From Alphaproteobacteria bacterium (lineage in GTDB: Bacteria > Pseudomonadota > Alphaproteobacteria > Reyranellales > Reyranellaceae), in the NCBI GenBank assembly GCA_017308235.1, contig JAFKFL010000010.1, positions 62,001-126,000 on the forward strand: a stretch of DNA of 64,000 bases, read 5' to 3'. The translations under genes and the position numbers were made by a program. Every line of letters begins with the position of its first letter. Position 1 is the stretch's first letter. The notes beneath the pieces were generated by a model. That model made no database searches and was not told the DNA's origin. It was given only the letters and a program-made list of their open reading frames with translations. Below, in pieces: positions 45,192 through 52,998 of the stretch.

Positions 45192-46157
45192 CTAATCCAC
45201 CTTCGCGCCGACCGCCTTCACCACGTCGGCCCATTTGGCGCGGTCGCGCTTCACCGTAGCCTTGAACTGATCGAGCGTCTCGTAACGCGGCGTGTTGCCG
45301 AGATCGGCGAGCTTCTTCTGTGTCTCCGAATCGTCCAACGCGACCTTGATCGCTGAATTGAACTTCCCGGCGATCGCCACATCGAGCCCCTTGGGCCCGA
45401 AGATCGCGAACCAGGTATAGCTCTCGTAGCCCGGCACGCCTGATTCATCGATCGTCGGCACATCGGGAATTGCCGCCACGCGTGTTTTGGTCGTGACACC
45501 CAACAGGCGCACTTTGCCGGAGCGCCAATGCTGCAGGATGGTCTGCACCTGATTGAAGATGCAGCAGACGTCGCCCTTCAGCACCGCCTGGATGGCATCG
45601 GGACCGCCGCGATAGGGAACGTGCACCATATCGAGGCCGGCCTTGGCGTTGAACTCTGCGAACGCGAGGTGCGTGCCGGTGCCGTTGCCGGTCGAGGCAT
45701 AATTGTACTTGCCGGGCGCGGCTTTCACCTTGGCAATGAAGTCCTGCACCGACGTGGCGTCGATCACGTCGGGATTCACGGTCAGCACATTGGAGACATC
45801 GACCAGGGTCGAGATCGGCGTGAAATCGGCTTCGACGTCGAAGCTGAGCCTGGAATAGAGCGCCGGATTGACGCCGTGCGTCGCCGCTGTGCCCAGCAGG
45901 AACATGTAGCCGTCGGGTTTGGCGTTGGCGACGACCTCCGAAGCGACATTGCCACCGGCGCCCGCCTTGTAGTCGAGCACGAGGCGCTGGCCGATCGACT
46001 TCTCCAGCGACGGCTGCAGCATGCGCGCCACGACATCGACGCCCGAACCTGCCGGAAAACCCATGAGTACGGTCACGGGCCTGCTGGGCCACTCCTCTGC
46101 CCAGGCCGAAGCCGCAGAGAGAAAGAAAGCGAATGCAACCAACAGCGCCTTGGACAT
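45192..46157 (-). CDS. Tripartite tricarboxylate transporter (Bug family) substrate-binding protein
   Basis: A 321-residue periplasmic binding protein with signal peptide MSKALLVAFAFFLSAASAWAEE. Family hallmarks are WPSRPVTVLMGFPAGSGVDVVARML, the motif YKAGAGGNVASEVVANAKPDGYMFLLG, and the C-terminal SETQKKLADLGNTPRYETLDQFKATVKRDRAKWADVVKA. These proteins bind carboxylates. No TctA or TctB membrane subunits are nearby, so it is an orphan, as is common in this family. I chose the ATG at 46157; reading upstream is antisense-like. Confidence 0.93.
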   Translation of the reverse strand: MSKALLVAFAFFLSAASAWAEEWPSRPVTVLMGFPAGSGVDVVARMLQPSLEKSIGQRLVLDYKAGAGGNVASEVVANAKPDGYMFLLGTAATHGVNPALYSRLSFDVEADFTPISTLVDVSNVLTVNPDVIDATSVQDFIAKVKAAPGKYNYASTGNGTGTHLAFAEFNAKAGLDMVHVPYRGGPDAIQAVLKGDVCCIFNQVQTILQHWRSGKVRLLGVTTKTRVAAIPDVPTIDESGVPGYESYTWFAIFGPKGLDVAIAGKFNSAIKVALDDSETQKKLADLGNTPRYETLDQFKATVKRDRAKWADVVKAVGAKVD

Positions 46158-46218
46158 GGACGACTCCGAGCGAGCGATGGATTGGCTACTATGCTGCGGC
46201 AAGGAAGAAGGAAAGACC

Positions 46219-47379
46219 ATGGGCTACATGACCGACGAGCGTCGGATGATCCAGGAGACGGCACGCGCCTTTGCCCTCAAGGAGGTGCTGCCGGTCGCCA
46301 ACAAGCTCGACCCCGAGAAGGGCGACATCCCGCGCGAACTGATCCAGAAGCTCGCAGACATGGGCTATTTCGGCATCGTCATTCCCGAGCAGCACGGCGG
46401 CATGGGACTCGGCGTGTTCGAATACTGCCTGATCACCGAGGAACTGGCGCGCGCCTGGATGAGCGTCGCGTCCATCATCGCCCGCGGCAATGGTCTTAGC
46501 GCCGGCCGCGGCATGACCGAGGAGCAGCGCGCGGTGTTCCTGCCGCGTGCGGCCCGCGGCGAGTTTTTAGGCGCGGCGGCGATGTCGGAGCCGGGCGTCG
46601 GTTCGGATCTCGGCAGCATCTCCTGCCGGGCGCGCCGCGACGGCGATGGCTGGGTGATCAACGGCAACAAATACTGGTGCACCTTCGCTGATGGGGCGGA
46701 TTACATCATGCTGGTGGCGCGCACCTCCGATCCACCGGACCCCAAGCGCAAGCATGTCGGCCTCTCCTCGTTCCTGATCGAGAAGAAGCGCGGCACCTTG
46801 CCCGACGGCGTGCGCGGCGCACCGATCCCAAAGATCGGCTACTTCGGCTGGAAGACCTGGGAGCTTGCCTTCGACAATTGCCGTCTGCCCGCCTCGGCGC
46901 TGATCGGCGAGGAAGGCCGCGCCTTCTACTACATCTCCGCCGGCCTCGAACGCGCGCGGGCGCACACCGCCGCACGGGCGATCGGCCTGGCGCGCGGTGC
47001 GCTGGAGGACGCGACGGCCTATGCGCAGGAGCGTCGGCAATTCGGCCAGGCGATCGGCGATTTCCAGAACACGCGTTTTCGTCTGGCCCGCATGGCCACC
47101 GAGATCGAGGCCTCGCGCCGGCTCATGTACTACGTCTGCGACGAGATCGACCAGAAGCGCCGCTGCGACAAGGAGGCGGCGATGGTGAAGTTCCATGCGT
47201 CCGAGATGGCCGAGCGCGTGACCTCGGAAGCGCTACAGGTCTTCGGTGGCGCCGGCTACACGACGTTGCACGCCGTCGAGCGCTACTGGCGCGACGCCCG
47301 CCTCACCAAGATCTTCGAGGGCACGTCGGAGATCCAGCAGCGCATCATCTCCGACCACCTTCTCGGCAAGCCGAAGTAA
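46219..47379 (+). CDS. Acyl-CoA dehydrogenase family protein
   Basis: A 386-residue FAD enzyme that makes an alpha-beta double bond in an acyl-CoA. Signatures are MSEPGVGSDLGSISCRA, ARAIGLARGALEDATAYAQERRQFGQAIGDFQNTRFRLARM, and the C-terminal QVFGGAGYTTLHAVERYWRDARLTKIFEGTSEIQQRI, with Glu367 at the expected catalytic-base position. I chose the ATG at 46219; the reading upstream is antisense to the Bug gene. The acyl substrate cannot be read. It is divergent from the Bug gene, 61 bp apart, and is followed by a palindromic repeat. Confidence 0.94.
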   Translation: MGYMTDERRMIQETARAFALKEVLPVANKLDPEKGDIPRELIQKLADMGYFGIVIPEQHGGMGLGVFEYCLITEELARAWMSVASIIARGNGLSAGRGMTEEQRAVFLPRAARGEFLGAAAMSEPGVGSDLGSISCRARRDGDGWVINGNKYWCTFADGADYIMLVARTSDPPDPKRKHVGLSSFLIEKKRGTLPDGVRGAPIPKIGYFGWKTWELAFDNCRLPASALIGEEGRAFYYISAGLERARAHTAARAIGLARGALEDATAYAQERRQFGQAIGDFQNTRFRLARMATEIEASRRLMYYVCDEIDQKRRCDKEAAMVKFHASEMAERVTSEALQVFGGAGYTTLHAVERYWRDARLTKIFEGTSEIQQRIISDHLLGKPK

Positions 47380-47386
47380 CAGGAGA

Positions 47387-47516
47387 CCTCACCCTGAGAG
47401 CATCGCGAAGCGATGTGTCTCGAAGGGTGTATCAAGGACACGGTGCTCGTTCCCATCCTTCGAGACGCGCGCTTCCGCGCATGTGAATGCGCTTACGCGC
47501 GCTCCTCAGGATGAGG
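47387..47516. repeat. Palindromic repeat, CCTCACCCTGAGGAG family, copy 4
   Basis: The left end CCTCACCCTGAGAGC and right end CTCCTCAGGATGAGG are inverse with differences. The inner arms GTCTCGAAGGGT and ATCCTTCGAGAC match with one change. It has an extra GC-rich insert (GCGCGCTTCCGCGCATGTGA region) and is the longest copy, about 130 bp. It lies between convergent genes (acyl-CoA dehydrogenase and class II aldolase). Confidence 0.9.
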
Positions 47517-47535
47517 TCAGCTTGATCAAAGCACG

Positions 47536-48333
47536 TTAATCCCGGAAGCTCGGGTCGAGTCGGTCGAGCTTGCGCAGCAGCGCCGGCCAGTCGAGCAGGC
47601 CGAACGGACGGCGCACATGCGGCTGGTAGTTCTGGTACGTCGCCTCGACCACGTCGGCCGGCACGTCGATCAGCTTGGTGTTGCACGACATGGCCGCGAC
47701 CTGCGTCCTGCAGGAAAGCTCCAGCCGATGCATGGCGTTGAACGCCTCGGGGATAGTGGCGCCCGTCGTGAGCAGGCCGTGGTTGCGCAGGATCATGGCG
47801 TTGTTGTCGCCGAGGTCCTTCACCAAATCCTCACGCGCCGCGACGTCGAGCACCACGCCGTCGAAGTCGTGATAGCTGATATGGGCAAAGCGCATCGAGG
47901 TCTGGGTGTTGGCCAGCAGCCCGCATTCCATGGTCGATACCGCCATGCCTGGCCAGGTGTGGGTATGGATCACGCAGCCGACGTCGGGCTTGGCCATGTG
48001 GATCGCGCTATGGATCACGAAGCCCGCGCGGTTGACGCCGTAGTCGAGGCCGGGGCCGAATTCCGGCTTGGCGAGGATATTTCCGTCGTGGTCGATCTTG
48101 AGCAGGCTCGAGGCGGTGATCTCCTCGTAGAGCAGCCCATAGGCGTTGATCAGGAAGGAGTCGTGCTCGCCGGGCACGCGCACCGAGACGTGGTTCGCGA
48201 TCAGGTCGGACATGCCGTAGAGGTCCATCAGCCTGTAGCAGGCGGCGAGATCGACGCGGGCCTGCCACTCCTCGGGCGAGACCTTCGATCGGAGATTGGC
48301 GACTTTCGAGGTTTTCAGCGTATAGACGCTCAT
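47536..48333 (-). CDS. Class II aldolase/adducin family protein
   Basis: A 265-residue zinc-dependent aldolase-fold protein. The zinc ligands lie in CVIHTHTWPGMAVS (HxH) and ILRNHGLLTTG. The N-terminal part SDLIANHVSVRVPGEHDSFLINAYGLLYEEITAS is typical of the AraD/FucA-like adducin group used in many bacterial degradation loci. The substrate is unknown. It is convergent with the acyl-CoA dehydrogenase gene across copy 4 of the palindromic repeat. Confidence 0.93.
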   Translation of the reverse strand: MSVYTLKTSKVANLRSKVSPEEWQARVDLAACYRLMDLYGMSDLIANHVSVRVPGEHDSFLINAYGLLYEEITASSLLKIDHDGNILAKPEFGPGLDYGVNRAGFVIHSAIHMAKPDVGCVIHTHTWPGMAVSTMECGLLANTQTSMRFAHISYHDFDGVVLDVAAREDLVKDLGDNNAMILRNHGLLTTGATIPEAFNAMHRLELSCRTQVAAMSCNTKLIDVPADVVEATYQNYQPHVRRPFGLLDWPALLRKLDRLDPSFRD

Positions 48334-48417
48334 GAAGGCGCTCCGGGATTTCGGCGTTGTGTGAACCGTACTCCCAGGCGCGCCTGCCCGTCTATGTCGC
48401 CCGTGCCCTCCAGGCGA

Positions 48418-48909
48418 TCAGATCTTCTTCTTGGTGTCGCGCGGATTTCGCGGATCGGCTGGCAAAGGGTAAGCCGTCGTCGACTTGATGCGCTCCATCG
48501 CGAACCGCGAGGTGACGTTCTTGAGCGGCATGGTGTCGATCAGTTTCTTGTAGAAGGTGTCGTAGGCCTGCATGTTGGGAATGGCGACGCGCAGCATGTA
48601 GTCGATGTCGCCGGCCATGCGGTGGAACTCCATCACCTCGGGCATGGCGGTCACGGTCTGGGCAAACTTCGACAACCAGGCGGTCGAATGGTCGCCGGTC
48701 TCGATCGATACGAACACCGTGAGACCCATGCCCAGCGCTTCGGGCGAAACCAGCGCCACGCGCTTCAGGATGATGCCGGCCTTTTCCAGCCGCTGGATAC
48801 GCTTCCAGCAGGGGCTTTGCGACAGGCCGACACGATGCGCAATCTGCGCCAGCGAGAGGCTGGCGTCCTCCTGAAGGAGGGCCACTATTTTCCGATCGAT
48901 CGCATCCAT
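48418..48909 (-). CDS. Lrp/AsnC family transcriptional regulator
   Basis: A 163-residue Lrp-type regulator. The N-terminal helix-turn-helix is AIDRKIVALLQEDASLSLAQIAHRVGLSQSPCWKRIQRLEKAGIILKR, and the C-terminal RAM domain has VFVSIETGDHSTAWLSKFAQTVTAMPEVMEFHRMAGDIDYMLRVAI, the amino-acid-binding fold. An inverted repeat 11 bp upstream is a candidate autoregulatory site. Its targets and ligand (probably an amino acid) are not evident. Confidence 0.94.
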   Translation of the reverse strand: MDAIDRKIVALLQEDASLSLAQIAHRVGLSQSPCWKRIQRLEKAGIILKRVALVSPEALGMGLTVFVSIETGDHSTAWLSKFAQTVTAMPEVMEFHRMAGDIDYMLRVAIPNMQAYDTFYKKLIDTMPLKNVTSRFAMERIKSTTAYPLPADPRNPRDTKKKI

Positions 48910-48920
48910 GAGGGGTCCTG

Positions 48921-48960
48921 TAGGCCGTCGCAGCCCGTAATGTTGGGCCGGGACGGCCTA
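48921..48960. promoter_or_regulatory. Inverted repeat upstream of the Lrp-type gene
   Basis: TAGGCCGTC at 48921-48929 and its exact inverse GACGGCCTA at 48952-48960 are separated by 22 bp that contain a smaller AGCCC/GGGC pair. It lies directly before the Lrp-type start and after the small hypothetical gene. It could be an operator or a terminator. Confidence 0.45.
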
Positions 48961-48973
48961 AACTCAACCGGTC

Positions 48974-49246
48974 TCAGCTCGAGAGCGGGTTGAGGCGGAC
49001 AGGTGCGCCCAACCTCAGGGTCAACGCCTGGGCGAGCGCCTCGACGTCACCGTCGACCGCGCCGGCATAGTTGACGAGCCGCGGATCGGCGCCCGCGAAC
49101 CAGGACAGCCGCCAGCCCGCTTCCGTGCGGGCAAGGGACCCCATGCTGCGGCCGCGCGCCGAGATGACCCAAAGCCCGGCCTCGGTGTAGGCCGCGGCAA
49201 CGAAGCCGACGGCGCGCGCGAAGAGTTCGGTGGCGAGAGACGACAT
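48974..49246 (-). CDS. Hypothetical protein
   Basis: A 90-residue protein starting MSSLATELFARAVGFVAAAYTEAGLWVIS, with no signal peptide and no family I recognise. Codon and residue composition look protein-like. The ribosome site before the ATG is weak. It sits between the Lrp-type regulator and a large inverted repeat downstream of soxA, on the same strand as both. Function unknown. Confidence 0.55.
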   Translation of the reverse strand: MSSLATELFARAVGFVAAAYTEAGLWVISARGRSMGSLARTEAGWRLSWFAGADPRLVNYAGAVDGDVEALAQALTLRLGAPVRLNPLSS

Positions 49247-49359
49247 GCCGCCAATCTAGGGCGCGGTTGTCTTGCACCTCAATGAAACCGGATACCGAAT
49301 GCGAATGCCGAAAGAGGAGGAAAATTCTCATCCTGTCGACTGAACAGAATATTCTGCTG

Positions 49360-49431
49360 GGAGCGCGCCGCTCCAGTGGCGCTCATAGGCGTCGCACCAG
49401 CGAGAAGAGTGCCGCTGGAGCGGTGCGCTCC
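49360..49431. repeat. Inverted repeat with 25-bp arms after soxA
   Basis: The arms at 49360-49384 and 49407-49431 are inverse copies with 3 mismatches. A 12-bp palindrome CAGAATATTCTG lies at 49345-49356, just beside it. The element is 9 bp beyond the soxA stop and probably ends the sox operon. It is unrelated to the CCTCACCCTGAGGAG family. Confidence 0.8.
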
Positions 49432-49440
49432 TCAACGAAG

Positions 49441-50208
49441 CTACGGCCGCACCGCCGGCGCATCGATCGTCATGCCCCTCGCCCGGTCCATCAAATAGAG
49501 CTCGAGATCGACGTACTCGGGCGAACTGTAGTCGTACGGCTCGGCGCGCAGCCCGATCAGGCAGTTGCGCAACCGCCGCTTCAGCGAGCCTAGCGCCTGC
49601 CATTCCAAGCGATAGATCGGATAGCCGGTCGGATGAGCCTGTGGGATGGTGGCGCCGCCGAGTTTCTTGCCCGCATTGTCGTCATGGCAGTTGGCGCAGG
49701 AAAGATTGAGCTGGCCCTGCCGTTCCTTGAAAAGCTGTTCTCCGTGCGCGCGGAACGACGCAAGGCGAGGATCGTCGGCTGGCGCGATGGGCATGCCGCG
49801 CGATTGCCGGGCGACGTAGGCCGCAAGATCGAGCAGCTCCTCGCTCTCGGCGTCGAAGGGTGCGGCCTTCTGCTGCCCGGTGCGGCAAAGGTTGATGCGT
49901 CCCTCGAGATCGACCGGCTTGTCCGCTCCGGACGGGATCGCGGGATAGCGCGCCGCCACGCCCTTCATGCTGCCGGCGTCATGGCAGTCGACGCAGGCCT
50001 TGTTGCTGGCGCCAGCCTTCTGCTTCCACAGCGCCTCGCCCGCCTGCACGTAGAGCATGGCCGGATTGGCAGTATCGTCATCCTGCATCCGCTGCAGGGC
50101 CGGGCTCATATCCTGATAGCCTGACCGGCGCTGGTCTTTGCCGCCTTGCGCCATCGCGAGCGTCGCCAGGAATACCGTTCCTAATCCGACTACCGCCGAC
50201 AGCCTCAT
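49441..50208 (-). CDS. soxA: Sulfur oxidation c-type cytochrome SoxA
   Basis: A 255-residue diheme cytochrome, the catalytic subunit of SoxAX that joins thiosulfate to the SoxY cysteine. It has a signal peptide (MRLSAVVGLGTVFLATLAMAQ). CVDCH is at about 72-76, INLCRTGQQ follows, CANCH is at about 171-175, and Cys216 in NCLIGLRAEP is the expected cysteine persulfide heme ligand. I chose the ATG at 50208, which overlaps the soxZ stop (ATGA). It is the last gene of the eight-gene operon. soxB, which usually follows, is absent here. Confidence 0.92.
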   Translation of the reverse strand: MRLSAVVGLGTVFLATLAMAQGGKDQRRSGYQDMSPALQRMQDDDTANPAMLYVQAGEALWKQKAGASNKACVDCHDAGSMKGVAARYPAIPSGADKPVDLEGRINLCRTGQQKAAPFDAESEELLDLAAYVARQSRGMPIAPADDPRLASFRAHGEQLFKERQGQLNLSCANCHDDNAGKKLGGATIPQAHPTGYPIYRLEWQALGSLKRRLRNCLIGLRAEPYDYSSPEYVDLELYLMDRARGMTIDAPAVRP

Positions 50209-50525
50209 GTCACCGTGACCATCACCGAGCCCTCGGCCGAGAAGTTCCGGTCGCCCGTCCACTGGAAACGGATGGTGCCGCTCTCCTTCGCCACGGCGAA
50301 GAAGGAGACATAGGGATTGGCCGCCACGGCAGGCGACATCTTCATGCGGAAGATCTCGACTCCGTTCCAGGTCGCGGTGAACTGTTCGATGATGTTGCGC
50401 GGAATGAGCTGGCCATTGGCACCAGGACGAAAGCCCGTCTCCATCGGGTGCAGGATCAGCGCCTTCAGCTCGATGGTCTCGCCCTTGCGGACCGTCTTCG
50501 GCGCATTGATGAGAACGTTGGCCAT
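50205..50525 (-). CDS. soxZ: Sulfur carrier complex subunit SoxZ
   Basis: A 106-residue protein starting MANVLINAPKTVRKGETIELKALILHPMETGFRPGANGQLIPRN, typical of SoxZ, an immunoglobulin-like partner of SoxY. SoxYZ carries sulfur intermediates in the periplasm. The ATG at 50525 overlaps the soxY stop (TGATG); a GTG one codon earlier is possible. It has no signal peptide of its own, as usual, since SoxYZ is exported together by the SoxY Tat signal. Confidence 0.94.
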   Translation of the reverse strand: MANVLINAPKTVRKGETIELKALILHPMETGFRPGANGQLIPRNIIEQFTATWNGVEIFRMKMSPAVAANPYVSFFAVAKESGTIRFQWTGDRNFSAEGSVMVTVT

Positions 50526-50983
50526 CACTTCACATCCTCGGTGCAGGCCGCGATGGTGACGATCACGTCGGCGCTCGCGCTCCAGAATTCGCCCCTGCTC
50601 GTTTCGGCGACGGCCACGACCTTCTGCGCATCGGCGAGCTTTATGCGGGTGGCAACGACCGCCTTGCCGTTGCGCGGACCGAGCCAGGCGTTGAAGACGT
50701 GCGGCTGCGGGTTCTTCTCGTTGAAGACATGGATCGCCCGCACATGGTCGGCCTCGGTCATCGGGCTTTCGACCCGAATCGTGACCGGCACGGCATTGCC
50801 GTTCTCGACCAGCGGTGGAATGTCGAGGGTCACACGGCCCGGCCGGATCTGTGCCTCACCCACCACGTCCCTGATCGCCGCCGTCATTGCGTCCGGCGTG
50901 GCCCCGGCCGAGACAAATGGCAGGACCGTCACCAGCAGAGACCCGGCGACAAAAGCGCGGCGTGTGGGAAGGGGCTGCATCAT
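50525..50983 (-). CDS. soxY: Sulfur carrier SoxY-like protein with unusual C-terminus
   Basis: A 152-residue protein with a Tat signal (LPTRRAFVAGSLLVTVLP). The SoxY core has VTLDIPPLVENGNAVPVTIRVESP, NPQPHVFNAWLGPRNGKAVVATRIKL and VVAVAETSRGEFWSASADVIVTI. Classical SoxY ends in a GGCG-type swinging arm whose Cys carries the sulfur. Here the end is IAACTEDVK, with Cys147 followed by five residues and no glycines. The Cys is still near the end and may still be the sulfur site. I chose the ATG at 50983, overlapping the soxX stop (ATGA). Confidence 0.9.
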   Translation of the reverse strand: MMQPLPTRRAFVAGSLLVTVLPFVSAGATPDAMTAAIRDVVGEAQIRPGRVTLDIPPLVENGNAVPVTIRVESPMTEADHVRAIHVFNEKNPQPHVFNAWLGPRNGKAVVATRIKLADAQKVVAVAETSRGEFWSASADVIVTIAACTEDVK

Positions 50984-51423
50984 TTCAGGCTCGCGAGATA
51001 GGCCACGACGTCCTCGATCTGCGATGCGGTCAGGATAGGCTTGCCGGCAAAATTCCCCGCCACGCGTTGCAGGCGATCGAGCCGGTAATAGGGCGGCATG
51101 ATCGTGTCGCTGTTGAGGCGCGACGCATCGACAAGTCGAAGCCGCAATTGACCTTCGCTCCAGCGCGCACCTGTGCCCGCGAGATCGGGCGCGAGATCGC
51201 CCTGGAAGCGCTCCTCGGGAATGGGCGCGCGATGGCAGAGCAGGCAAAGACCGACGCTGCGGTTGGCGACAATGGCGCGGCCTCGCGCGACGTCGCCGGG
51301 TGTTCCCGTCAGCGAATCGGGAATGGCATCGCCCACGATCACATAGGATCGCAGGCTGTCCTGGGCCGAGGCCGCGACGCTGGAAAGCGCCAGAAGAGCA
51401 GCGAGGACAAAGGCGTGGCGCAT
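50980..51423 (-). CDS. soxX: Sulfur oxidation c-type cytochrome SoxX
   Basis: A 147-residue monoheme cytochrome, the electron-accepting partner of SoxA. It has a signal peptide (MRHAFVLAALLALSSVAASAQ), heme site CLLCH at about 60-64 and TIMPPYYRLDRLQRVAG with the axial Met. I chose the ATG at 51423; reading upstream is antisense-like to fccB. It lies between fccB and soxY. Confidence 0.92.
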   Translation of the reverse strand: MRHAFVLAALLALSSVAASAQDSLRSYVIVGDAIPDSLTGTPGDVARGRAIVANRSVGLCLLCHRAPIPEERFQGDLAPDLAGTGARWSEGQLRLRLVDASRLNSDTIMPPYYRLDRLQRVAGNFAGKPILTASQIEDVVAYLASLK

Positions 51424-51427
51424 TCGG

Positions 51428-52699
51428 CTAACCAAACGTCTCGGCTGTGAGGACGCGGAAGCCGGCCTCGGCATAGCGCGCTTCCTGGGCACGAAGCGCC
51501 GAATCGCCGTCGATCGGACTGGTGCCACCGGCACCGGGCACTTCGAGAAACTGGCCCTTCTCGGGGCGATAGACGCCCACGATCGAGAAGCCGTAGTCCG
51601 GCGCGGCGAGATTGTAACAGGCGCTGACCAGTCGCGGCTCGGCCGGCGTGCGGCCCGCAAGAAGATCGACGATGGCGGCAGCGCAGGCCTTGCCCTGCGC
51701 ATTGGCGGAGAAGGCCGCCTTGGGCATCGCGCCCATGAGCGCGGCATCACCCAAGACATGGATCGATGGTTGTAGTTCAGATTCAAATGCAATCGAAGAT
51801 ACCGGACACCAGCCCGTACGATCGGCAACGCCGGCCGTTTGAGCAATCGCCGCCGCCTTTTGCGGCGGAACGACATTGGCGACATCCGCCTTGTGCTTGT
51901 CGAAGTCGGTGTTGAAGGTGCGCGTCGCCGGATCGACCGAGGTGACGTTGCCGCCTTGGCTGAGCGGCACCCATTCGATCATGCCGGGATAGAGCTTGGT
52001 CCAGGCGGCCTGAAACAGCCGCTGCTGCGAGAAGCTGTCCTTGGCATCGAGCAACAGCACCTTCGACCGCGGTTTCTTCGCCTTGAGATACCAGGCGATC
52101 TGGCTTGCACGTTCATACGGCGCCGGTGGGCAACGATAAGGCGCTGCGGGCACGGAGATCACCACCACGCCGCCATCCTCCATCGCCTCGAGCTGGCGGC
52201 GCAAGAGTGCCGTCTGCGGGCCGGCCTTCCAGGCATGCGGCATCTTCTCCGCAGCGGCCTCGTCGTAGCCGGGCAACGCTTTCCAATCGAGATCGATGCC
52301 GGGCGCGATGACCAGCCTGTCGTAGGAAAGCTTCGAGCCATCGCCGAGGGTCACGATCTTCGCCGCGGAATCGACTGCTGTCGCCGTCGTCGCGGCCACG
52401 GTGACGCCGTTCCGTGCAATCGCTTCGTAGCTGAACTCCTGCTGCTTCAGCTCGCGGAGGCCCGCGATCACCTCGTTGCTGAACGGACACGCTGTATAAG
52501 TCTTGTTGGGTTCAACCAGCGTCACGCCAATCGCAGGAGCCATCGTTTTCAGCGTCCGCGCACAGACCGCGCCGCCAAACCCGCCGCCCACCACCACGAC
52601 CTTCGCCGCTCCTTGCGCCCGCACGACCGTCGGCGCCAGGGCCGCGGCTGCGGTGAGCTTCAAGAGAGTGCGACGTCGGGCCGACAAATGCTTTCTCAT
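51428..52699 (-). CDS. fccB: Flavocytochrome c sulfide dehydrogenase flavoprotein subunit (FccB/SoxF)
   Basis: About 423 residues. A Tat signal (SARRRTLLKLTAAAALAPTVVRAQ) precedes the FAD motif VVVVGGGFGGAVCARTL. The conserved redox cysteines are in PYRCPPAPYERAS (Cys190) and TGWCPVSS (Cys298), the pair that forms the sulfide-reactive disulfide. The protein oxidises sulfide to sulfur or polysulfide. I chose the ATG at 52699, overlapping the cytochrome stop (ATGA). In other bacteria SoxF reactivates the Sox system. Confidence 0.93.
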   Translation of the reverse strand: MRKHLSARRRTLLKLTAAAALAPTVVRAQGAAKVVVVGGGFGGAVCARTLKTMAPAIGVTLVEPNKTYTACPFSNEVIAGLRELKQQEFSYEAIARNGVTVAATTATAVDSAAKIVTLGDGSKLSYDRLVIAPGIDLDWKALPGYDEAAAEKMPHAWKAGPQTALLRRQLEAMEDGGVVVISVPAAPYRCPPAPYERASQIAWYLKAKKPRSKVLLLDAKDSFSQQRLFQAAWTKLYPGMIEWVPLSQGGNVTSVDPATRTFNTDFDKHKADVANVVPPQKAAAIAQTAGVADRTGWCPVSSIAFESELQPSIHVLGDAALMGAMPKAAFSANAQGKACAAAIVDLLAGRTPAEPRLVSACYNLAAPDYGFSIVGVYRPEKGQFLEVPGAGGTSPIDGDSALRAQEARYAEAGFRVLTAETFG

Positions 52700-52998
52700 T
52701 GGCCTTGCCCGACAACCCATTGCGATATCGCGTCGATATCGCGGTCGTTGAAGCCCTTGGCGATCGACCCCATCACGGTGGCGGGCCTGGCGCCGCTCCT
52801 GAACTCGCGCATGAGGCCGGCGATGTCATGGGCCGGCCTTCCGCGCAACACCGGAATGGGCGTTCCATTTGGCACCGTGCCATGGCAGCCGGAGCACGAC
52901 GACGCGCCCGGTGGAGGTTGGGCGGCATCTGCGGCGCTGGCCAGTGCGAGGAAACTCGCCAACGCCGCCGCCAACACAGCCCGGGGCCAATGCCGCAT
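52696..52998 (-). CDS. Cytochrome c (FccA-like), partner of FccB
   Basis: A 100-residue monoheme cytochrome. The signal peptide is MRHWPRAVLAAALASFLALASAADAAQ, the heme site is CSGCH at 35-39, and AKGFNDRDIDAISQWV is typical of c-type cytochromes paired with sulfide dehydrogenase. The axial Met is probably in PATVMGSIAKG. Its stop overlaps the fccB start and its own start overlaps the molybdenum subunit stop (TGATG). It may take electrons from both FccB and the Mo enzyme. Confidence 0.88.
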   Translation of the reverse strand: MRHWPRAVLAAALASFLALASAADAAQPPPGASSCSGCHGTVPNGTPIPVLRGRPAHDIAGLMREFRSGARPATVMGSIAKGFNDRDIDAISQWVVGQGQ

